Assembly: GCF_018873765.1 (NCBI RefSeq)
Contig: NC_057916.1
Coordinates: 33,579,501 to 33,643,500, forward strand
Reading direction: 5' to 3'
DNA length: 64,000 nt
Source of the DNA: Telopea speciosissima
Taxonomy: Eukaryota > Streptophyta > Magnoliopsida > Proteales > Proteaceae
In this document: positions 13,101 through 23,052 of the stretch, piece after piece
How positions within the stretch are numbered: the stretch's first letter is position 1
How the letters are laid out: each line of letters opens with the position of its first letter
Notes under the pieces: generated by a model
What the model saw: the letters and a program-made list of their open reading frames with translations, nothing else
What the model was told of the DNA's origin: nothing
Databases searched by the model: none
Translations under genes and position numbers: made by a program

Positions 13101-16100
13101 AAACCGAACAGAAAACCGAATCGGTTCTGGGATTGACAACTGCATCCGAACCTATTCGGTTCGGTTACGGTTCTATTTCAATTTTCAAATACGGTTCCAA
13201 TTCAGGTCAGATTCGGTTTGCACACTTGCACCGTTGCAGGTTGGATCGTTGGCAGATATCAAGATATGGAGGTTGCAGACTTGTAGTTGCACACCTGAAG
13301 TTGAAGAGTGGAAGTAAAAGACTAAAACTAAAATAATAATAATAATAAAATAGGAAAGGGGAAACCGAGAAAGGGAAATAGTGGAAAAATGGAAAGTGGA
13401 ATATGAAAGTTGAAAGGTCATTTGGTTAGACGGTTACAAAAAAAACAAAGAAAAGATATAGGGTTTTTTATTTTGCCGCTTTTGCTGTTTTGGATACTTA
13501 CCACTTACCAAAAAAAAGTAAAAGATATAGGGTTTTGGATTAAGTGTGGTATTCGGTTCGGTTTCGGTTCACACGGACAGGACTTGAAATAAAACCGAAA
13601 CCAAACCGAACCGAACTAAATAACCATATACCAGACCCGAAACCAAACCGAATAAATTCAGTTCAGCTCGGTTCGTTTCGGGTTCAGTTTGGTTTGGTTT
13701 TGACATCCTTAGCATTAGCAGTTTTGGAATGGATGGAATAGTGGAACCAGAAACAAATTCTATTAAATCAGTTTTTTTTTTTTCCCAGATACATTAACAC
13801 TTATCAGATTTCTGCACAAAGTTCAAAGGATTCAAACTTGATAATGGACCTGTACCAACAGATCTGAACTATTCAGGTTATCAGGTATGATTAGCTGACC
13901 ATGGTACAGATATCAGATTTTGCCAGTATGCATTGCTTTTTTTTTTTGGGGGGGGGGGGTCGGGAAGTAACAATTTTCTCAGAGGAAGAGATAAAGAACA
14001 GGCCTCATAGAGGAAAACAAACACCAAAGGTATACAACAAAACAATAAGAACAAACTGGGATAGGGCACCTATCTCTACAAGAACCAACTCCTCACAATG
14101 GGACACAATCTCCATGGCTTAGTCTTGGATGCCACCACTTTTTGTGTAGCCAAGTCATCAGCCATCTCATTGAACCCTAGGTTGCCAATGCAAAGAGCAG
14201 TTCAGATTAGAGACTAGATGTATAAACCTAAATGTGCAAATCTGCAAGGATCCTCGGAATGATTAGTCATCCAAGTGATAACATTAGCACAATTTCCTTC
14301 CATCAACACTCAACCATAACCTCAGCCAAACCAATTTTCAGTCATAGCAATTCAGCACAAGTGGGATCCCCCTCACCAAATAGTATGGAATAAACACCAG
14401 CCACCAAGCCAAAAGATAATCTCAAACAGCCTCCCACTTGAGAAAAGCCCAGGTTGCCTACAGAACATCCATAAATTTAATTTCAAGTCTCACTCTTACA
14501 TATTGACTTGGTTGTATCTGATCCCAATCAAGATTACAAAGCTTAATAGAATCAATCAAATCCTAGAAGCCTTGGCTCTTATCTAATTGATTTGATTTCG
14601 ACCCGAGCTCTCTGTGTTTACTCTTTCATCATGGAACTAAATCTTGGTCAAAAACTGCAGGCGATCGAGACAACTCGGTATCGCAGCTGACTGAGACAAA
14701 ACCTTAGGGGAGTTTAAAACCGACCAGATTTCGACTGGTTTCGACCGAAACATGGTTGAACCAGGTCGAACCAAGCCTATATAATCACAAGTCTCGATCG
14801 AAACTTGCTCATTCTGAGCAGTTTCGACCGAGAGGTGCTGGTTTCGACAGTTTTGACATAGGGAGAGAGTTTTTAGCCAAAAACTCTCATTTCTTCACGC
14901 AACTTCGACATTTTGTGCATCTACAAGTTGTATGAGATTTTGAACCTTCGATCTCGAAGGTAACAGTGTATTCTTCCCAAAAATCAAATTTTTTGTACAA
15001 TACATGGGAATACATGATAGAATTCTTTCAAATTTATATATGTTAGCTATGATGGCCCGATCTACGACTCTATGGAGTCGGATTTTTTTGTTTGGTAGGC
15101 CATTTGGATTGGTGGATCTTCTACTTCATTTGGATATGGTAGTGGCCATGATGCATCTTATGCTACATATGAATATGGGGATGGGTCAGGTGTTGGGTCA
15201 TCTTTTGTCGACAGTATCTTCGGCTATCCAACCCAACCATGTGTGCCAGTTCCACCTTCTTACAATCTCGATGAGCCCTTCCCTAGATTGCGATACCTTA
15301 GACAAGTTGATGATGGGGCGTATAGATAGGCAATTATGGACTATCAAAATAATTGGGCCCATATCATGTCATGGGATACATATATGGTGCATTCAGAGGA
15401 ACGGCTACGGCATCGTCAGGGGTATGCAGCTCGTGGATTGGACCCACCAAGAAACTCCTCATGGAATTGAGTGGTGAGTGTTTTGTAATTTATGTTTTGA
15501 TTGTTAAAATGAATTATTTAGTTTTATAGTAGTTTAACTATATGTGAACTTAGTATTTATAATAAGGCTAGTGTACATTGAACAAGATCATTCAATGTAC
15601 ACTAGTAAACTTGGGTAAGAACCACAAGTAACATTTTGAGTTTTTTATTTTTTTGTGTGAAAATAGTTAATGTATTGTGTTTAGAATGTCAAAAATAGGA
15701 TGTATGGGGGGGGGGGGGGGGGAACATTTCTGGGCCTCGAAACCACCAACTCGAGTTGGCTGGGAAAAAATACCAGGTTTCGACCAAATTTCGGCTTCTG
15801 GCTGGTCAAAACCTAGGTCGGCACCGAGTTCTCGATCCTTGCTCTTCATCTTTCCATGACATGCCTTTCCCATTGATATTCAAACTCACAAATTCTGAAG
15901 TAGTAGTTTCCCGGTGTCCTCAATATCAAGACTGTTGAAGATCTCTGTAATTCAAGTTGTTAAGGAACTGTACAAGCGTAGACCACTCAAAGTTATCGAG
16001 TTCAGACCATGAGTAATTATAGTGAAAACCGCAATACCAAGACAGTGCAGCACAAATAAGAAACCAGCAATGCTTTATAAATAAGAAAAACTTACATAAT

Positions 16101-19100
16101 AAAAACAAATATCTGCTTTCTACCTTCCCATCCATACTTATACATAGAAACAAATATTTTCAAATAAACTCCAAAATTAGAAACCAATATTCTAGAGACC
16201 ACCTGATACTACTCAAAATAAACTCCTAAAATATTCTAATGACTAATCCCAGAACAGTTTTAAAATATGCCTTCCCAAGTAAGGAGTATGTTATTTCCAA
16301 TCCTCTTCTTCGGGTCTGAGAAAGAGTGACATTAGGGGTAGGCTGATTTGGTGCTTACATGCAATCCACTGTAAAAGGCAAATGAATCACTAGAACATGT
16401 GTCTCGGCTACAAAACGACATTGATGCCCAGGAGATGGCCAAAAATACCAAGGGCTGGGCATAGTTAAAAGTTTCCTGTGTGGTGTATGACTCTGTCTTG
16501 AGAAACACCTGGTTGCCTTGGAAGGACCATATAGAGGAATGCCCCAAAAAACACCATATTACATGAACCAAACTCTAAATGGTTACCACATCAGCAATTA
16601 AAGCAAAATGCAATTTCATACCTGAGCCATAAATCCTTTGATAATGCGGTGAAAGATTGTTCCTTTGTAGTGCAGAGGTTTCCCAGTAGAAGTGCCTATA
16701 CCTTTCTCACCTACAATGGCACCAATAACAGAGGAAACAGCTAGTAATCCTTTTCCCATAAACCAATAAATGTTTTGGTAGAAATCTAAGTAATGATTAT
16801 CCAATCAGTAACATTTTAATTCATCAAAGTTACCAAGGCGAAATAATGCTGAAGCCCTACAGAGTATATAGAGGTTTCCACTTTTCTTTAGTGCCATTCA
16901 CTTCTTCATTGAAGTATATACAATGTTTGACTTGGAATTCAACATAGCTAATGATATAACACATAGAGAAAGAACCCAGTATTTTACACTAATATTTCTT
17001 ATCAATTGAACCAGAATCAAACGCTTTGGAAGGAATAAACAAATAACCAAAACTCATCATTTCAAAATAGTTGAGAGAAGACTTTGATTAGGAATAACAT
17101 TGACAGTGAATCGGTGATGAAAGCTGACACTACTGTGAAAATGACTAATTTTTCCCGTATGTCAGGCAAAATTCGGCAGATGAGGTTTTGAAATGCACTA
17201 GTACAAATTAATGAGAAAGGAGGGAAGGCAAGGGGTAGGTGTCTAAACTGAAATTTTGAACGGTGATTAAAAAAAACTCTTTCTGATAATAACAAAGGAT
17301 ATATTGATTAATTGAGTATATAGGGAGTACACAGAAGGAGCCTTGATCCAAACAAAGCCATAACAAAGACAGGAAGGAAAGGGCTAAGTTACGTAGAAAA
17401 ACAGAATGGGGAAAAAAACTCTTCCTCACAAGGGAAATGCTCTCCCCCATACAAAGACAAGGAATCAAGGATGGGACACTCCTTTCTTGACTAAGTCATC
17501 AGCAAGCTCATAGCAGATCTTTGCTTCCATTGGAAATTTGGAGTAAGATATTCACTTTAGAGAAGCAAGATAATGAATATGCCTAACGAGATATGAAAAC
17601 TGCCTTGGAATACCACATTCCTAATGACAAAATACACACAGAAATAACCCAATATTTTACACTAATATTGCTTATCAAATGAACCAGAATCGAAAGCTTT
17701 CGAAGGAATATACAAATAACCGGAACTCATCATTCCAAATAGTTGGGAGAAGACTTCGATTAGGAATGATATTGATGGTGATGAAAGATGACACTAACGC
17801 GAAAATGACTAATTTTTTTCATGTCAGGTAATATTCAGCAAATGGGGCTTTGAAATGCACTAGAATAAATTAATGAGAGGGGGGAGGGGTAGGTGTCAAA
17901 ACTGAAATTTTGTACAGTGATAAAAAAAAAAAAATAGAGTAAATTACTTCCCCCTCCCCTCGATTATGCCCGAATGACAAACCCCACCCCTGGGTATTGA
18001 GTAATAACTCTTCCCTCTCCTGAATTCAAAATATTCTATCAACCGTACCCATTCTGTTAAAAATCGCTGTTAAGTGTTAGTAAAAGACTATATTACCCCC
18101 TTCATCTTCTTCTTCTTCCTCCTCCTACAACCCCTTTCCTGCAACTCCGCCCCCACTCATGCTCTTTCCTTGCCCTTTCCCTGCTGCTGACGCAAAGGGT
18201 CTCCAAGGTGAGGAAATGATAACTCAGACACACAAAGCAGATCACCACGCAACTGAATACTTCCAGACCGAAGTCCAGCAAGAATTCAGATGTTCAAACT
18301 CAGTCATATCACATATTGTCATGGTTGAATCTGAAATTCCAGGTGAGAGATCCCCATTACTAGTCCTCCCAAATAGAACAGTTATAATGTCGGAACAACC
18401 AACAACAAAGGAACCGGAAGGGACTGAAACTAGATCTGGTAGTAGAATGAAGAACCAGACCTGAAATCCGAATAGGATCTCGTACTGAGCTTCAGCAGAA
18501 AGGGATCGTCCACTGCTAGGTAATAAAGTCCCAAAACTTGAGATTAAAAGAAGGAAACTGAATTATTAAAAGGGATCTAATGATGCAGATCCAAGCATCC
18601 GCAAAGAAGACAAGCAGCCCTAACCATAGGGTCATAATTGGAGCCTTAGTTTGGTTTTATACTTAGTTTATTTTAGCTTTAGTTTATTCTATACTTAGTT
18701 TTTTTTTAGCTCTTAAATTGAACCGGTCCAACCAATGGTCCAATTTAAGTGACTCTTCTATTCGCTAGTTTTGTTTTAATCCTATTGGCTCTTAGAGCAT
18801 CTTTTAAGTAATTGTTTTAAAGCTATGTTTTGTCCCCCCTCCACGATTTTTAGAGGGAGAGGTTTTAGATTTGTAATAGGATTGGGCCTTAGGCCATATT
18901 ATTTATTAATGAAAACGTGGGAGGCTTCCCCACAATTTAGACTTAGAAAAAATCGATCACTTTGCTGCTGTCATTGTTGCTGCTGGTTATCTCCTTTGAG
19001 AGTGAGTCTTGTGAGTTATATAAAGACAACCTTGTGAGTCATATCAAGGTGGAAGGGTAGGTGGATCTCCTACAACTCCTTGCATCTTGTAGATCGGGAG

Positions 19101-21852
19101 GTTCTTCTTCAAAGCTGTCTTCAAGGTTGCTTCCATTGAAGGTCTTCTTAAATCAGTGAGTTATTTACTGTCTCAGCATTCCCCATCTTCTTCTCAATCC
19201 TCCAACCTAACCCTAATCAATATCCATTAAACCCTAACTTCGATAATTCTGTCCAGCTTTATTCCTCCATCAAACCTCAACCAAATTTCAGTCACAGCTC
19301 CCTTAGACCTTTCCTTCCACTCGACCCTAGTTGCAGGCCTAGTATCATACATAAACCCTAATTCCCCCTTATCTCTACTAAACTCCAAAACCCTAAAAAT
19401 TCATCCAGCCATATCCAACCACCAAAACCCCACCCAACCTTGACTGAATCTTCTCCTTAACCCCTGGAACGCTCAATCCAAAGCCTTGGTCATGAATCCC
19501 CATCTAAACCCTAGAACTCATCACTTTCCTATTTCCCAAAACCCGACACCCTAACCCTAATTTTCTAAATTTGAAACCTTACCTAAATCTAACCAAACTT
19601 ACATCATTAGACTCCTAGAGACCTGCCTAGTTTTACCAAATAAAACCCAACTCCATTCTCCCAAGTATAACCCTAAATTTGACCTAAAATACCCCAATCT
19701 GCCCCAATCGGCTAGCAGTTTCAGAACTTCTGTTCACCTGGCTCCTAGTAGGATCCTATCCTATCTAGGAGGATCCTATCTAGGACTACATTATCCAAGG
19801 GTTGAATGGCCTATGGAGGTGATTTAAACTCTGAAATATCAAGGAAAATAGAATACTAAAAGAAGTCTGAGCTAGCATTGAGTGTCTTCAAGTGGATGCG
19901 AAGATGTCGAAATCAAATACCTCCGAACCAGAGGAGCTGGGGGTTATGATCCTCATGCTCAAATGACTTCCTTGACTCGAATCCAGGTATCTCCCAGCTC
20001 CATTTCTTCTGGTCCGCCATTATCGTCTACCCAAACCCTAGATCTCAAACAATAATCTTCCACTGATAACACCAGGAGAGGAAAACTAATGAAATCAGGC
20101 TAAAGAACAGAATTTAACCAACGAAGCAACTGAACCATAAAGCCTTTTTAAATCTCAGAAGTTAAAGCCCTTCTCCTTTTTTTTTTCATTAGATTTCCCC
20201 CTTTACTCAATTCAACTTTATTCCTTCTTTTGTCGCTGTTTAATGGATATGATGAAGAAGTTCATATCTACTGGACTCATTGCTCCCGCCATAACATCTC
20301 AAAAAATATAAAAAATAAAAAACCTTCTCTGATCATTTAATGGAAGGATACCTGCTACCAAACTCCGGTTCCGCCGGAGTGTTCGAACAAAGGAAGAAGA
20401 AGAGATTCATTTTTTCTCTTGTTATTAGGGGGTATTATTGGAATATCACAAACATATGGGAATTTTAGGGTTTAATTGAATATATTTAGGGTGATGTCAT
20501 CACTTAATAGCGATTTTCACGGAATGGGTACGGTTGATAGAATCTTTTGAAGTCAGGGGAGGGGAGACTTATTACTCAATACCCAAGGGTGGGGTTTATC
20601 ATTCGGGCATAATCAAGGGGAGGGGGGAGTAATTTACTCAAAAAAATATATATCTTTCTGATAATAACCAAAGATTATACTGATTAATTGAGTAAAAAGG
20701 GAGTACACAGAGGGAACCTCGATCCAAACAAAGCCATAACCAGGACAGAAAAGGAAGGGAGAAGTTATATAGAAAAACAGAATGGGGAAAAAATGACTCC
20801 CCTATACAAAGACGAGGATGAGCCAATCCCTTCCTGGCTAAGTCATCAGCAAGCTCATCGGCAGATCTTTGCTTCCATTGGATTAAGATATTCACTTGAG
20901 AAGCAAGATAATGAATATAACTAACAAGATATGAAAACTACCAAGACCAATCAGATAGGTTCCACAACCAACCACTAACAGCAACTGAATCCCATTCAGA
21001 AATGCCCCAGCAATGTAACCAGAAAAAGGCTCCAATTATATGGTCTGATGATCTCTAATAGCAAACAACCCCCTCCCCCCATGTTCCTCCACACAAAACC
21101 TGGGTTGCCAAGGGAACCCTTGAAGTTGAGCAACAGACTTTGTGTCTTTACAGATAAAAAATTCCCCTAAGTGGGGTCAGGAAAAATGACAAATGCATAA
21201 AACCTCAGACATATTAGGCAAGAGGAAAAGATGTATGAAACTAATAGTATCAAAGTGGTAGAATAAACCCTCTAAGCCAACCAACAGAAAATTGTACCTG
21301 CTCTATGTCAGATGTAACCAACAACTTAATCAATTGTGGAATATCAACTCTAGAAGAGTTTTTTCCACAAAACTCCCATTGTACCATCAAATACATGATT
21401 GATGTTAATGATCTGAACTGCAAGTACAACAGACTCCCACATGCATTGACTCACAAAGCCACAATTCAAAAGTACACAATGGTATCACATTCCTGACTAT
21501 GAGTCTAAGATCATGAACAAGAAAGAGTGGTAACTAAATATCAAAATCGACAGTAAAATTTAGAAGGTTCAGGGCATGGTACCAGTACAAAGTGCTCGGA
21601 AATTCTCTACAGTCTTAGGAACCACATCTGCAAAAAGCTGCAGATTTCAAAAGAAATATGCTTATTCTCTATGCCATCAAGAGCAATAAAATTCTAAAAA
21701 TAAAGTAGAGTTCAAGAAGTCAAAGACAGAACAATCAGAAGAGATAAAACAAACAGCTGTGTCTCCTTGCATACCTCAATAACAATCCTTTCTGCAGGAT
21801 CCCCATCAATGGATGTGTCCAAAAACACAAGAGGGTTCTTTTTTTTCACCAT
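259..21852 (-). CDS. SR-type multidomain cyclophilin (peptidyl-prolyl isomerase, CYP63/CYP95-like), 13 coding exons
   Basis: Coding exons on the minus strand: 21775-21852, 21583-21637, 16622-16710, 4169-4193, 4025-4063, 3836-3953, 3410-3549, 2945-3290, 2775-2854, 2357-2573, 1852-2220, 1707-1772, 259-634. All junctions are GT-AG, phases match, and the sum is 1,998 nt (665 residues plus TAG). Residues ~7-180 form a cyclophilin domain: NPLVFLD start, [24 protein letters not shown], and [12 protein letters not shown]. The last has His where canonical cyclophilin A has Trp, as in other SR-cyclophilins. From residue ~185 the tail is Lys/Arg-rich, then Ser-rich, then full of RS/SP repeats ([22 protein letters not shown]). 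Known family members are nuclear, bind SR splicing factors and catalyse proline isomerisation. The start is the Met two residues before the conserved KKNPLVFLD. The gene looks intact despite a 12.4 kb intron 3. Whether it is the CYP63 or CYP95 orthologue is not settled. Confidence 0.93.
635..1706. other. Last intron of the SR-cyclophilin gene, with poly-G tract
   Basis: A 1.07 kb intron between exons 12 and 13. It includes a G-rich homopolymer tract at about 659-681. No gene, transposon or repeat was recognised in the rest. Confidence 0.8.
4364..4816 (-). mobile_element. Ty1/Copia retrotransposon 3' fragment: RNase H end, polypurine tract and short LTR
   Basis: On the minus strand a reading frame (about 4523-4789) reads [30 protein letters not shown] and [18 protein letters not shown], the C-terminal RNase H block of Copia polyproteins. 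It is followed by a polypurine tract (about 4529-4537) and a 165 bp LTR at 4364-4528 with TG...CA ends (TGTTAGAG / CTCTAACA). The rest of the element is absent, so this is an old truncated insertion in intron 3 of the cyclophilin gene. Confidence 0.85.
6197..9640 (+). pseudogene. hAT transposase (BED finger, DUF659, hAT C-terminal dimer), decayed
   Basis: The first segment (6197-7591) starts near a BED-type finger ([18 protein letters not shown]). It continues through a DUF659-like core with [18 protein letters not shown] and [12 protein letters not shown], then [13 protein letters not shown]. The frame meets TAA at 7589-7591 and continues in the same frame ([12 protein letters not shown]). 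Introns are inferred at 7872-7995, 8127-8214 and 8291-8376. The last exon encodes the dimerisation motif [12 protein letters not shown] and [18 protein letters not shown] second in-frame stop (TAG, 8382-8384) replaces the expected Trp, and a third (TAA) lies at 9024-9026. Acidic, Gly/Asp-rich and Tyr/Gln-rich tails follow with frameshifts to about 9638. At least three stops make it non-functional. Confidence 0.93.
8850..8960 (+). repeat. GGT/GAT trinucleotide-rich tract in the transposase acidic tail
   Basis: Repeated ggtgat and ggtgatggtgat units encode an Asp/Gly-rich stretch of the former transposase. This is a simple repeat likely to vary in length. Confidence 0.8.
12040..12540 (+). pseudogene. 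LINE ORF1 (DUF4283-type) fragment
   Basis: The frame at 12057-12326 reads [17 protein letters not shown] and [19 protein letters not shown], then [12 protein letters not shown]. This is the DUF4283 block typical of plant LINE-1 ORF1 proteins. Downstream, in other frames, come the remnants TDIEGF and [18 protein letters not shown], the start of the zinc-knuckle region. Stops and frameshifts break it, and no ORF2 follows. Confidence 0.8.
12652..12959 (-). mobile_element. Putative Copia LTR with degenerate primer-binding site
   Basis: Read on the minus strand, a 308 bp unit starts TGTTAGAGAGGGAG and ends CTAGTACA. It is followed by tgttattagagctcc, a diverged match to the tRNA-iMet primer site (TGGTATCAGAGC). 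Only this end of the element is present. The boundaries are inferred from the TG/CA ends. Confidence 0.5.
13036..13711. mobile_element. 676 bp hAT-type foldback element rich in ACCGAA words, 8 bp TSD
   Basis: The ends read TAACGGTGTCAA and TTGACATCCTTA. They are flanked by an exact 8 bp duplication, GCATTAGC (13028-13035 and 13712-13719). Sub-terminal parts are filled with ttcggttcgg on one side and aaccgaaccg on the other, so it can fold back. No coding capacity. Confidence 0.85.
13720..14657 (-). pseudogene. Degraded LINE RNase H-like remnant on the minus strand
   Basis: Minus-strand translation of about 14110-14470 gives pieces such as [13 protein letters not shown] and a [13 protein letters not shown] segment in different frames. 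These resemble the C-terminal RNase H domain of plant LINEs. A T-run followed by a G-run lies at about 13938-13960. The remainder is unassigned. Confidence 0.45.
14658..15841 (+). mobile_element. Deletion derivative of a related hAT element
   Basis: The right end (CCGAGTTCTCGATCCTTG) matches the terminal repeat of the 5070-10028 element, and the left end is a degraded version (GATCGAGACAACTCGG). The left sub-terminal segment shares gcccgatct and atggagtcggattttttt with the larger element at about 5590-5630. The transposase is missing except for a C-terminal tail at about 15132-15474, read as [18 protein letters not shown] to a stop. The poly-G tract at about 15706-15722 lies inside. No target duplication was identified. 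Confidence 0.65.
15132..15474 (+). pseudogene. C-terminal tail of a hAT transposase, stranded in a deletion derivative
   Basis: An open stretch of about 110 codons in one frame is Gly/Tyr-rich first, then Pro-rich. It ends in a block with [20 protein letters not shown] and ..[16 protein letters not shown] before TGA. The larger hAT element has a similarly placed block at about 9484-9600 ([28 protein letters not shown]). No upstream transposase domains remain. Confidence 0.6.
15842..16621. other. Intron 3 sequence without recognised content
   Basis: Apart from cyclophilin exon 3 at its right end, no gene, RNA, repeat boundary or transposon was recognised on either strand. Confidence 0.5.
16622..16710 (-). 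CDS. SR-cyclophilin coding exon 3, isolated between two giant introns
   Basis: This 89 nt exon encodes [17 protein letters not shown] followed by the catalytic-loop segment [11 protein letters not shown], containing the Arg and Phe/Met/Gln residues of the isomerase active site. It sits 4.9 kb from exon 2 and 12.4 kb from exon 4, with a cattgtag acceptor and CAG|gtatg donor. Both flanking introns are full of transposons. Confidence 0.93.
17260..17560 (-). pseudogene. LINE ORF2 3' end remnant, copy A
   Basis: On the minus strand, VNILLQ..., WKQRSAM and a disrupted ELADDL-like stretch precede FFPHSVFL and [13 protein letters not shown]. They align with the corresponding C-terminal LINE segment at 20650-20940. 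It is part of the tandem duplication. Confidence 0.6.
17937..20639. mobile_element. Mutator-like element, 2,703 bp, TIRs and 9 bp TSD
   Basis: The ends are GAGTAAATTACTTCCCCCTC and its inverted counterpart GAGTAATTTACTC. The inverted repeats extend about 140 bp, through ctatcaaccgtaccc and ctgttaaaaatcgct. The 9 bp AAAAAAATA occurs on both sides (17928-17936 and 20640-20648). There is no transposase. The interior holds unidentified sequence, including an open frame at 18159-18464 of unknown origin, and a family A LTR at 18581-19793. Confidence 0.85.
18581..19793 (+). mobile_element. Family A solo LTR inside the Mutator-like element
   Basis: It starts TGATGCAGATCC, shares the family A blocks (tacttagtttatttt, ttgaaccggt, atcttgtagatcgggagg), and ends CTATCTAGGACTACATTA. 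Flanks are tctaa (left) and tccaa (right), a 4/5 match to a 5 bp target duplication. About 1.21 kb; diverged from the other copies. Confidence 0.7.
20650..21120 (-). pseudogene. LINE ORF2 RNase H domain and 3' end, copy B
   Basis: The minus-strand reading includes [19 protein letters not shown] followed by ARKGLAHP, the typical C-terminal RNase H end of plant LINE ORF2. Upstream come disordered RNase H pieces ([15 protein letters not shown]). It is part of duplicated unit B and inactive. Confidence 0.7.
21130..21574. other. Intron 2 remainder without recognised content
   Basis: Nothing recognisable was found on either strand between the LINE remnant and cyclophilin exon 2. Confidence 0.5.
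21583..21852 (-). CDS. SR-cyclophilin coding exons 1 and 2
   Basis: Exon 1 (21775-21852) encodes 26 residues beginning [12 protein letters not shown] and ending RIVIE before a GT donor. Exon 2 (21583-21637) encodes [18 protein letters not shown] plus the first base of the next codon. They are separated by a 137 bp intron. A possible 5'-UTR splice acceptor (tttctgcag) lies just upstream with the exon beginning at 21888, so the transcription start may be further right; it was not located. Confidence 0.93.
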
Positions 21853-21888
21853 CTTGCCAATTCCACAGATGCTGCACAATTATTTCAA

Positions 21889-22940
21889 CTGCAGAAAATT
21901 ATTCAGAAGAGAAAAGAAAAGGATCAACTAACAGAAGTCATCTACATGGAGGAAATGTTACGCTTAACATCATTGATTAATATATATAATCAACTCCATT
22001 ATACTATTGCTGTAGTGACCAAATTCTATTGTATATCAGCACATCATGAATTGTATTACTACTTGATCCACCAAATCCCACTGTTTCAATTGTATTGATA
22101 TGGAAAAGCTATAAAGGACTAAGATATGGCCTCCAAGGGGCCTACTATTGGGACTTCAAATCAAGTTGCAAGTCACAACTGGTTCCAAAACATCCTCCCC
22201 CCCCCCCCCTCCCAACCAAAAAGGAAAATCCACCAAATTCATCCATGGAGGTCACCCCAAGATCTCAGTAAAGGACATAAGCACATTACAGTAACTAGCA
22301 TATATTTCACATATATTCCCTCAAGATTTGTCTCAAATTACAATTTTCTTTCCCCAGTTTTCTGGAAAAGTCGGTGCAACATCACAACAGTAAGGTCTAA
22401 TATGATTCATACTTGGTAATTTGTTTATGTGCAACTAAGTGACCAGAGAGTGAAGCGTAGCGCGATGTTGGAGTATACCTAAGACATCAAAGTGGCACAT
22501 TTAGAAAGGTTCAAATATCTTGAGCTTCTATGAGACATCTATATATTGCAGTTGCATTAGACATTCTCGTATGGAGGCCTATGTGCAAGCTTGGGAGGCC
22601 CACAAGTTTCAAATATCTTGAGCCTCTATGCTTGACCTTTGGGTAGTTATATCATAGGTTGAGCCTTTTGTTTTTCGGGAAAATTGCCTAGATCTACTGG
22701 ATAAGAAAATAAATTACAAAACAAGTAGGGTTGACTTTGTTTTACACCAAATTGTTTCGTAATTATTGTTTTGATCTAGTAGATCTAGGAAATTGTCCCT
22801 TATTTTTATGGGTTGCATTGTAATGGGCCTAATTTATGAGCCCATAAAGTGAGGATAGAGTATGTACAGGGGATTAGCAGTTAAGTGTTTGAATTAGATT
22901 AGAATACTTAATAGCTAGATAGAATTCTGTTTTAAGTTTA
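21889..22940. other. Upstream or 5'-UTR intron region of the cyclophilin gene, no recognised genes
   Basis: Non-coding. It contains a poly-C run at about 22197-22209. No TATA box or first exon could be placed with confidence. Confidence 0.4.
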
Positions 22941-22957
22941 TTTATGAGTCAATTTAG

Positions 22958-23052
22958 ATTGGAAACAGCCTCTCCGCAAAGCGGGGGTAAGGCTGCGTAC
23001 ATTTGCCCTCCCAGACCCTGCAGTAGCGGGAACCTCGTGCACTAGGATGCTC
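22958..23052 (+). mobile_element. SINE (Au-like), 5'-truncated, with 17 bp TSD
   Basis: The core ggtaaggctgcgtacattt, ccctcccagaccctgcag and gcgggaacctcgtgcact is the conserved 3' half of Au-type plant SINEs. An exact 17 bp duplication, TTTATGAGTCAATTTAG, flanks it (22941-22957 and 23053-23069). The promoter-bearing 5' half is missing. Confidence 0.85.

Larger units (their letters stand above)
16968..21000. repeat. Tandem direct duplication (~670 bp unit), second copy split by a Mutator-type element
   Basis: Unit A (about 16968-17640) and unit B (about 17641-17936 plus 20640-21000) share the same order of sequence: a tattttacactaatatt start, a gattaggaat block, the aaattttg...cagtgat block, the tctttctgataataac block and the gatatgaaaact end. 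Differences are scattered substitutions, so the duplication is not very recent. Unit B contains the 17937-20639 element with its 9 bp duplication. Confidence 0.8.

Noticed and set aside
15004..15477. 157-codon plus frame rich in Met and Leu
   Set aside because: A different frame of the same DNA gives the hAT tail peptide with a natural stop, so this frame is a shadow.
18159..18464. 101-codon frame inside the Mutator-like element
   Set aside because: No recognised motif; kept only as unknown interior sequence.
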